A DNA stretch of 10,627 nt from Paludibacteraceae bacterium (GTDB lineage Bacteria; Bacteroidota; Bacteroidia; Bacteroidales; Paludibacteraceae), in contig CANIXM010000030.1 in NCBI GenBank assembly GCA_947471245.1, positions 1 to 10,627 on the forward strand, read 5' to 3'. A program made the translations under genes and the position numbers. Below the pieces are notes generated by a model. It ran no database searches. It saw only the letters and a program-made list of their open reading frames with translations, and was not told where the DNA came from. Positions 7,042 through 10,627 of this stretch are shown here, piece by piece (positions within the stretch are counted from its first letter, which is position 1; each line of letters opens with the position of its first letter).

Positions 7042-7998
7042 ATGAAAACAACCGAACTGACTCAAAAGTCTCCCCTTAGTGGAGATTTAGAGGGGTTAAA
7101 ATCCTATCTGCTTAAGAGGTACAGCAAAAGTACTTTTTACACTCATTTATATCTTATTAAACGGTTCACCAATTACTATCAGGAAAGAGCCCAGCAAGCC
7201 CAATACAAAGACATTTTGAATTATATTGAATACCTACGAAAGCATTGCGATTTACATCCCAAAACATTAAGGCACTGTTTGTATGCGGTAAAAATCTACT
7301 TCAATTATTTACTGGAAACAGGAAAGCGGGAAGACCATCCTTGTAGTGAATTACTACTAAAAGACAAGATAAACAAGCAAATACAAGTCGATAATCTATA
7401 CAGTTCCGACACTTTGGAAAGCTTCCTGCATACCCACCAATTACATCGAAACAAGCACATCGAAAAGCGCAACGAGGTTATCATTACTTTGCTTATTTAT
7501 CAAGGTCTTACGGTGACGGAAATAGCCCAACTGGAGACAAAGGATATCGACCTTGAAAAGTGTGAAATCTACATCAAAGGTCATCACCACCAGCAATCTA
7601 GAACCCTTCCATTGCAAGCCAAACAGATACTTTTATTTTACAACTATTTGAATGAAGACCGTCTCCAGTTATTGTCATATGCCAAAAGTCCCCCATCGGG
7701 GGAATCGAAGATCGGCGTAAGCCAATTAGGGGGCTTTTTTATCCTCAGTCGCTATGGTAAGCGTATTAACTCTCACGGAATCAGTCAAATGATTAACGAG
7801 AACCGTCCAGAAGGTGAGAAGATCCAGCCCATTAAAATACGGCAAAGCGTGATAGCCAATTTGCTGAAGAAAGAAAACGATACGCGGGTTGTACAGGTTT
7901 TTGCTGGACATCGAAGAGCTTCCACCACCGTGCAATACAAACAAACGGAACTTGAAACCTTACAATCGGCAGTAAACCAATATCATCCATTGCGATAA
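7042..7998 (+). CDS. Catalytically degenerate tyrosine recombinase partner
   Basis: This 318-residue protein starts at ATG 7042, 11 nt after the first recombinase. It has an N-terminal core-binding domain (LKSYLLKRYSKSTFYTHLYL, ILNYIEYLRKH) and the tyrosine-recombinase fold. Aligned by eye with its neighbour, the first Arg is Thr (GLTVTEIAQL, T157), the hairpin Lys is lost (IKGHHHQQSRTLPL), and the His of HxxR is Ile (PIKIRQS). R267, H290 (FAGHRRAS) and Y299 (TVQYKQ) remain. Such a protein might bind DNA as the non-cutting half of a heteromeric synapse. I recall Bacteroidota recombinases with the same Arg-to-Thr change, so it may be a family trait rather than decay. Two palindromic repeats lie in frame: residues about 9-19 (KSPLSGDLEGL) and 216-231 (SPPSGESKIGVSQLGG). 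Confidence 0.8.
   Translation: MKTTELTQKSPLSGDLEGLKSYLLKRYSKSTFYTHLYLIKRFTNYYQERAQQAQYKDILNYIEYLRKHCDLHPKTLRHCLYAVKIYFNYLLETGKREDHPCSELLLKDKINKQIQVDNLYSSDTLESFLHTHQLHRNKHIEKRNEVIITLLIYQGLTVTEIAQLETKDIDLEKCEIYIKGHHHQQSRTLPLQAKQILLFYNYLNEDRLQLLSYAKSPPSGESKIGVSQLGGFFILSRYGKRINSHGISQMINENRPEGEKIQPIKIRQSVIANLLKKENDTRVVQVFAGHRRASTTVQYKQTELETLQSAVNQYHPLR
7067..7095. repeat. Diverged in-frame palindromic repeat near the start of the second recombinase
   Basis: AGTCTCCCCTTAGTGGAGAT followed by TTAGAGGGG has the family layout (C-run, G-rich return, second G-run) and is read as KSPLSGDLEG before the core-binding domain begins. Confidence 0.65.
7687..7736. repeat. 50-bp in-frame palindromic repeat, copy 2 (in second recombinase)
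   Basis: It is 49/50 identical to 3745-3794 in the primase gene and in the same reading phase (SPPSGESKIGVSQLGG). It interrupts the catalytic domain between the hairpin (TLPL) and the PIKIRQS motif, where a surface loop is expected. Confidence 0.95.
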
Positions 7999-8035
7999 AA
8001 GGGAAAACAGAGGGAAAACAGAGAGAAAAAGGATA

Positions 8036-8064
8036 AAAAACCACCCCTTTTTAGTCTAGGATAT
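8036..8064 (+). repeat. Outer 29-bp inverted repeat, left arm
   Basis: It begins AAAAACCACCCCTTTTTAGT and ends CTAGGATAT. It is the exact reverse complement of 8532-8560. The next bases (CATTTAG, and CTAATG before the right arm) extend the pairing with bulges. Confidence 0.95.
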
Positions 8065-8531
8065 CATTTAGTCCCACCCAATCCCCCCACGTGGCACGGC
8101 TTTGGTCAGTATCCACGCACAAAAGCATCCACCCTTCTACTGCCCAACGGGTCGACGCAGTGGAGTTTTTTATTGTCATGCTTTTTGTATCCACGCACAA
8201 AAGCAGCACATTATTTTTTCAATTGAAAGTGTTTGTTTTTAAAGGTCAATTGAAAAAAATAAAGAGCTGCCTTCCACGCACAAACAAAAAGACACGCCAA
8301 TAAAAAACTCCACTGAAGCTATTTTACATAACATGCTCTTATAGGAGCTTTTTCTCCTTCCCCTGTGCAAGCCCAACAACCCTTCGAAAAAAGTCCTATA
8401 AGCACATTATGTAAAATATCCGTCGCCCCGAACACCAAAACGTCTTCTCTCCACCCTTGCAAGCAATCCACCCACGAAAGCCGTTTTGGTGTAAGCCGTG
8501 CCACATATCCACGCGCCCGCCCTAATGAGGT

Positions 8532-8560
8532 ATATCCTAGACTAAAAAGGGGTGGTTTTT
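8532..8560 (-). repeat. Outer 29-bp inverted repeat, right arm
   Basis: Exact reverse complement of 8036-8064. No target-site duplication is evident outside the two arms. Confidence 0.95.
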
Positions 8561-8673
8561 AGGCGTAGTCCAGCCACTCCCTCCGGTCAAACAATGGCTA
8601 GCCTCCGGCAGGTAGGTTGCTTCGCACAGTGTCTATTGGAGGCAATCTTCCAATGCCCCAAACCCCTTTGGAT
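8561..8673. other. Non-coding stretch right of the 29-bp inverted repeat
   Basis: No credible gene is present. It contains a small hairpin (ATTGGA 8635-8640 with TCCAAT 8649-8654) and CCTCC/GGAGG segments that could pair locally. It links the branched structure to the next hairpin and probably belongs to the same non-coding unit. Confidence 0.4.
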
Positions 8674-8742
8674 GCTCATTTTTTGTAAAGCAAAACCCCA
8701 CCCACACATCCACGCTTGGTTTTACTTTACAAAAAATCGAGC
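8674..8742. repeat. Long imperfect hairpin with TCCACGC loop
   Basis: The arms 8674-8697 and 8718-8742 pair over about 24 bp with one single-base bulge and one C/T difference (TTTTTTGTAAAGCAAAACC against its partner). The 20-nt loop holds ATCCACGC at 8708-8715, the same motif as in the loops of the 8036-8560 structure, so it seems part of one functional region. Downstream, TTTTCAACTGAA (8755-8766) and TTCAATTGAAAA (8783-8794) form a further weak stem. Confidence 0.8.
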
Positions 8743-8810
8743 TTAGTTTTTTTCTTTTCAACTGAAACCCAATTGATTTTTTTTCAATTGAAAAATAAAA
8801 GTTAAGGCAT

Positions 8811-9674
8811 TTGTTTTTACCTTTGTGCTCAATGGGATGCATCAGGTTAGACATATTAGAATCTTTTTCTGTAAGGCTGAAAGTCGTGTACGGAAGTGTA
8901 GGAGTGGAGCCAAAAAGTGTGCAGAGTTTTACTAGTGTGGATCCATTAGCACATAAGTATCCAAGTACGGGAAGTTACGTGTATTGCTTGGGAAATCCAA
9001 TTAAGTATATTGACCCAGATGGAAGGTCTACTCATACAAATCAAAGTGGAAAAGTTATAGCGGTGTATGATGATAAAAATTTGGGTGTTTACCGACACTC
9101 AGATAAAAGTTTAAAAGGATTTGACCCAAGTAAAGGTAACCTATCAACTAAGGGAGCTGAAAGAATGGGTGAGTCTCTTCATGCTTTAAGTTTTGCCGAC
9201 CAAACACTTTACAATAAGACAGGCGAGGTTAAATATAAGGAGAACATGACGATAGATTTTGGTTCTTCAGAATTAACAAGTAAGGTCAACGGGATTTTAG
9301 GAGCAAAACCCTCATTGATTGACTATTTTAAAAAAGCAGGTTCAAATGGAGATTGGGATATTAAGTCCAAAGTTAACAATGGTTCACTTTTATATGGCAA
9401 ATATGCTTCGCCAAGAGATGCTGGTAATTTTGCAGCAGGTGCAGTTGCTCAAATGTCAGGCTTTGAACCTATTGCTCAGTTTGGATATGGTGCTTATAAC
9501 TTAACTGGTAATAGTAAGTCACTTACAGGTTTAATGACTATCGGAGTAGGAATTTTGACTTATACAAATTCCTCAATAGGATTATCAGCGGCAGGTTTAA
9601 TTTCCAAGTTTGGTGAAGATAAACTTAGTCAGCGTTCTATTGATTTGGGTAAACAATACATAATTAACAAGTAA
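8811..9674 (+). CDS. Orphan RHS stub with toxin tip resembling polymorphic toxin type 44
   Basis: RHS homology begins abruptly at 8934 (SVDPLAHKYPSTGSYVYCLG, then NPIKYIDPDGR) and matches the stub at 1229-1325 closely in DNA. The part before it (TTG 8811 onward, MFLPLCSMGCIRLD...) is not RHS-like and the start is doubtful, so this is best seen as a silent cassette without its own shell. The tip is about 215 residues. A segment reading GDWDIKSKV, YGKYASPRDAGNFAAGAVAQ and MSGFEPIAQFGYGAYNLTG resembles polymorphic toxin type 44 (Ntox44) with its WDxK and aGNxxxG signatures; this is from memory of the family and unconfirmed. The catalytic activity is not claimed here. A lipoprotein gene follows 8 nt after the stop, as expected for a cognate immunity gene. 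The tip is AT-rich compared with the RHS core. Confidence 0.65.
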   Translation: MFLPLCSMGCIRLDILESFSVRLKVVYGSVGVEPKSVQSFTSVDPLAHKYPSTGSYVYCLGNPIKYIDPDGRSTHTNQSGKVIAVYDDKNLGVYRHSDKSLKGFDPSKGNLSTKGAERMGESLHALSFADQTLYNKTGEVKYKENMTIDFGSSELTSKVNGILGAKPSLIDYFKKAGSNGDWDIKSKVNNGSLLYGKYASPRDAGNFAAGAVAQMSGFEPIAQFGYGAYNLTGNSKSLTGLMTIGVGILTYTNSSIGLSAAGLISKFGEDKLSQRSIDLGKQYIINK

Positions 9675-9682
9675 ATTGCACC

Positions 9683-10159
9683 ATGGATTGGATTATAAAA
9701 TTATTATTGATTGTTTCTTTATTAGTTTCGTGCGATAGAGAAAAGAAAGTTGCAACATATACTTATGACGATATGACAGTGACAAGATTTGAGAACACAA
9801 ATCGCACAACTTTTTATTTCTCTAGTCCTCTAGTTAAAGATGGTGGACGAATATGGGTTAATTATTCTGGAATTGATAGTTATTTTGAGGTTATGTTGAA
9901 GTTTGATACTAAAAATAATGAAGTCACTATAATACCATGCGATGCTTATCTTGAAAGTGAAGGCTTGGATACTACATATTTTAAAATAGGGCGTTTAAAC
10001 TTCGAAAACATGAAAGTAAATCCTTTTGGAGTCGTAAATCGGAATTATGAAAATTTGGAGTTTTACACGGTAATACCATCCACAAGGTATGAAAAGGAGC
10101 GTAATTTAAAAACCAAAACAAAGGTGAAAGCAATTTATTATGATAAGAATTCTGATTAG
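9683..10159 (+). CDS. Small lipoprotein, candidate immunity to the type-44-like tip
   Basis: This 158-residue protein starts at ATG 9683, 8 nt after the toxin stop. Its N terminus is a textbook lipoprotein signal, MDWIIKLLLIVSLLVSC, with the lipobox LVSC, so the mature form should be anchored in the cell envelope. The remainder looks beta-rich (TTFYFSSPLV, RIWVNYSGIDSYFEVMLKF) with no family I can name. Position and spacing directly after a toxin tip argue for immunity; no sequence motif proves it. The candidate immunity protein ending at 480 is of similar size and general character, but clear homology is not visible by eye. Confidence 0.7.
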   Translation: MDWIIKLLLIVSLLVSCDREKKVATYTYDDMTVTRFENTNRTTFYFSSPLVKDGGRIWVNYSGIDSYFEVMLKFDTKNNEVTIIPCDAYLESEGLDTTYFKIGRLNFENMKVNPFGVVNRNYENLEFYTVIPSTRYEKERNLKTKTKVKAIYYDKNSD

Positions 10160-10182
10160 TAAATGCAGTCATGAATCAGATT

Positions 10183-10215
10183 TGGTCATGTATCAGAATT
10201 GGCGATGGAGTTTAA
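10183..10215 (+). repeat. Cassette-spacer direct repeat, copy 2
   Basis: This is the 33-bp repeat of 522-554 with two mismatches, 23 nt after the immunity stop. A degenerate extra copy (GTCATGAATCAGATTTGG, 10169-10186) lies just before it. Confidence 0.75.
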
Positions 10216-10254
10216 AGTGCTAGTAATCAAAGAAAATATTTAGGACTAGAAAGG

Positions 10255-10286
10255 AAAAGATAGGTGAATAACCTGTCTTTTTCTAT
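10255..10286 (+). terminator. Intrinsic terminator after the second toxin/immunity pair
   Basis: AAAAGATAGGT (10255-10265) pairs with ACCTGTCTTTT (10271-10281), with one T-G pair and loop GAATA, and is followed by a T-rich run. It would end transcripts of the toxin/lipoprotein pair before the next RHS fragment. Confidence 0.65.
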
Positions 10287-10321
10287 TTTTGTGGTCTAAA
10301 AGAAAGAAAAAATAGATCTCT

Positions 10322-10627
10322 ATGAGCAAAAATGACCCTTTATGTATCAGATTTGGCGATATAAGCAAAAAAGGAGCAACATACACACTGGCGATGCAGT
10401 ATGACCAGCTGTATAACCCAAGCCACAAAACCCTGAATGTAACGCAAACAGGCATGCAGGGCACGGGAACTATCAATTCGGGATACGATTTAACATACGC
10501 TATGGCTGGAAATCACCAACAAATTGCTAGTATTGTAAACACAAGTTACCGTGATACGCAAGAGTGGTCCATACCTCCTCCGACGCACACCACGGTGACC
10601 AGCACCAAAACCTATACCTACGATTCA
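10322..10627 (+). CDS. RHS-repeat fragment, runs off the window end
   Basis: The frame opens at ATG 10322 (an in-frame TAG lies three codons before it) and stays open to the last base. It reads MSKNDPLCIRFGDISKKGAT, then YTLAMQYDQLYNPSHKTLNV, GSGYDLTY-like and MAGNHQQIASIVNTSYRD, which is the style of RHS core sequence from Bacteroidota. Base composition (GC-richer from about 10370) matches the RHS core at 605-1117 rather than the toxin tips. Since it starts part-way through an RHS protein and has no good ribosome site, it is probably a further silent or decayed copy. The first codons coincide with the third copy of the spacer repeat (10342-10360), which shows that the spacer is RHS coding sequence in origin. 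Confidence 0.65.
   Translation, partial: MSKNDPLCIRFGDISKKGATYTLAMQYDQLYNPSHKTLNVTQTGMQGTGTINSGYDLTYAMAGNHQQIASIVNTSYRDTQEWSIPPPTHTTVTSTKTYTYDS

Larger units (their letters stand above)
8036..8560. other. Large branched inverted-repeat structure (possible ssDNA origin, recombination substrate or structured RNA)
   Basis: Helices seen by eye: P1, 29 bp perfect (8036-8064/8532-8560); P2, 12 bp perfect (8091-8102/8493-8504); D, about 9 bp with one mismatch (8103-8111/8138-8146); P3, 9 of 10 bp (8148-8157/8421-8430); A, 18 bp perfect (8158-8175/8298-8315) with an inner 13-bp stem (8214-8226/8246-8258); B, imperfect 24-26 bp (8321-8346/8394-8417); C, 11 bp perfect (8432-8442/8482-8492). Helices D, P3, A, B and C nest without conflict and mostly abut end to end, giving a four-way junction (P2, D, P3, C) and a three-way junction (P3, A, B). 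Short frames here are not credible genes. The region directly follows the recombinase operon. Confidence 0.85.
8111..8715 (+). repeat. Eight copies of an NTCCACSC loop motif (iteron-like)
   Basis: ATCCACGC is at 8111-8118, 8189-8196, 8507-8514 and 8708-8715; TTCCACGC at 8272-8279; ATCCACCC at 8127-8134 and 8466-8473; CTCCACCC at 8449-8456. All are on the plus strand, and most lie in predicted unpaired loops of the folds around them. Two copies are part of a longer 19-bp repeat, GTATCCACGCACAAAAGCA, at 8109-8127 and 8187-8205. Confidence 0.8.

Noticed and set aside
3667..7736. CRISPR array from the recurring C/G-run repeats
   Set aside because: Copies are few, irregularly spaced, of varied length, in both orientations and inside open frames; there are no unique spacers of constant size and no cas genes.
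8036..8560. A plain MITE with 29-bp terminal inverted repeats
   Set aside because: No target-site duplication is visible, and the interior is filled with nested, abutting helices and a recurrent loop motif that a simple MITE would not need. It is not fully excluded.
7999..8800. Classical integron cassette array
   Set aside because: There is no IntI-type integrase, no series of cassettes and no GTTRRRY-type attC cores; only the folded-site idea for arm B is kept as a hypothesis.
8091..8854. Several short open frames on both strands (60-73 codons) between the second recombinase and the RHS stub
   Set aside because: They run through the inverted-repeat arms, have low-complexity or odd composition and resemble no protein family I know. 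The DNA is better explained by the folded structure.
8870..8930. Possible group II intron domain V remnant (CTGAAAGTCGTGTACGG)
   Set aside because: Only a short stretch looks similar; the paired strand of domain V and any other intron domain or reverse transcriptase are missing.

Overview
The window looks like accessory DNA from a member of the Bacteroidota. The evidence is the style of the RHS/YD-repeat fragments (HSDHLGSANYITDETG, YKFNGKERDEETGLTYYGARYL, SVDPLAHKYP), the lack of clear Shine-Dalgarno sites, a TTTG-N19-TACTTTTG promoter, and AT-rich lipoprotein genes. The exact genus cannot be read from the sequence.

The two flanks (about 1-2885 and 8934-10627) are an array of RHS toxin-tip cassettes. 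Each tip is a short conserved RHS stub joined to a variable toxin domain and followed at once by a candidate immunity lipoprotein. Seen in order: the tail of one candidate immunity gene (1-480); an RHS core fragment broken by an in-frame TGA (563-1120), continuing in the same frame into a lipase-like tip with a GHSKG nucleophile elbow (to 1966); an overlapping ankyrin-repeat lipoprotein (1953-2885); an orphan RHS stub with a type-44-like toxin tip (to 9674); its lipoprotein partner (9683-10159); and another RHS fragment that runs off the end (10322-10627). Copies of a 33-bp RHS remnant lie after the first and third immunity genes.

Between the flanks (about 2884-8800) sits a compact candidate mobile element: an XRE-type repressor on the minus strand, then divergently a CHC2 primase/Toprim/P-loop ATPase fusion of 826 aa, an intact tyrosine recombinase, and a second recombinase that has lost several catalytic residues. 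The element ends in about 800 bp of non-coding DNA. I see no relaxase, reverse transcriptase or capsid gene.

The most unusual part is 8036-8560. A perfect 29-bp inverted repeat encloses nested, end-to-end helices that together make a branched fold: a four-way junction leading to a three-way junction. An 8-base motif, NTCCACSC, recurs eight times across this region and a hairpin just downstream, always on the plus strand and mostly in predicted loops. This may be a structured single-strand origin, a folded recombination substrate or a large structured RNA; the sequence alone does not decide.

A second unusual signal is a family of short palindromic, C/G-run repeats inserted in frame inside the element's genes. 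Two 50-bp copies (49/50 identical) give the same 16-residue peptide in the primase and in the second recombinase, and two identical 32-bp copies lie inside the primase.
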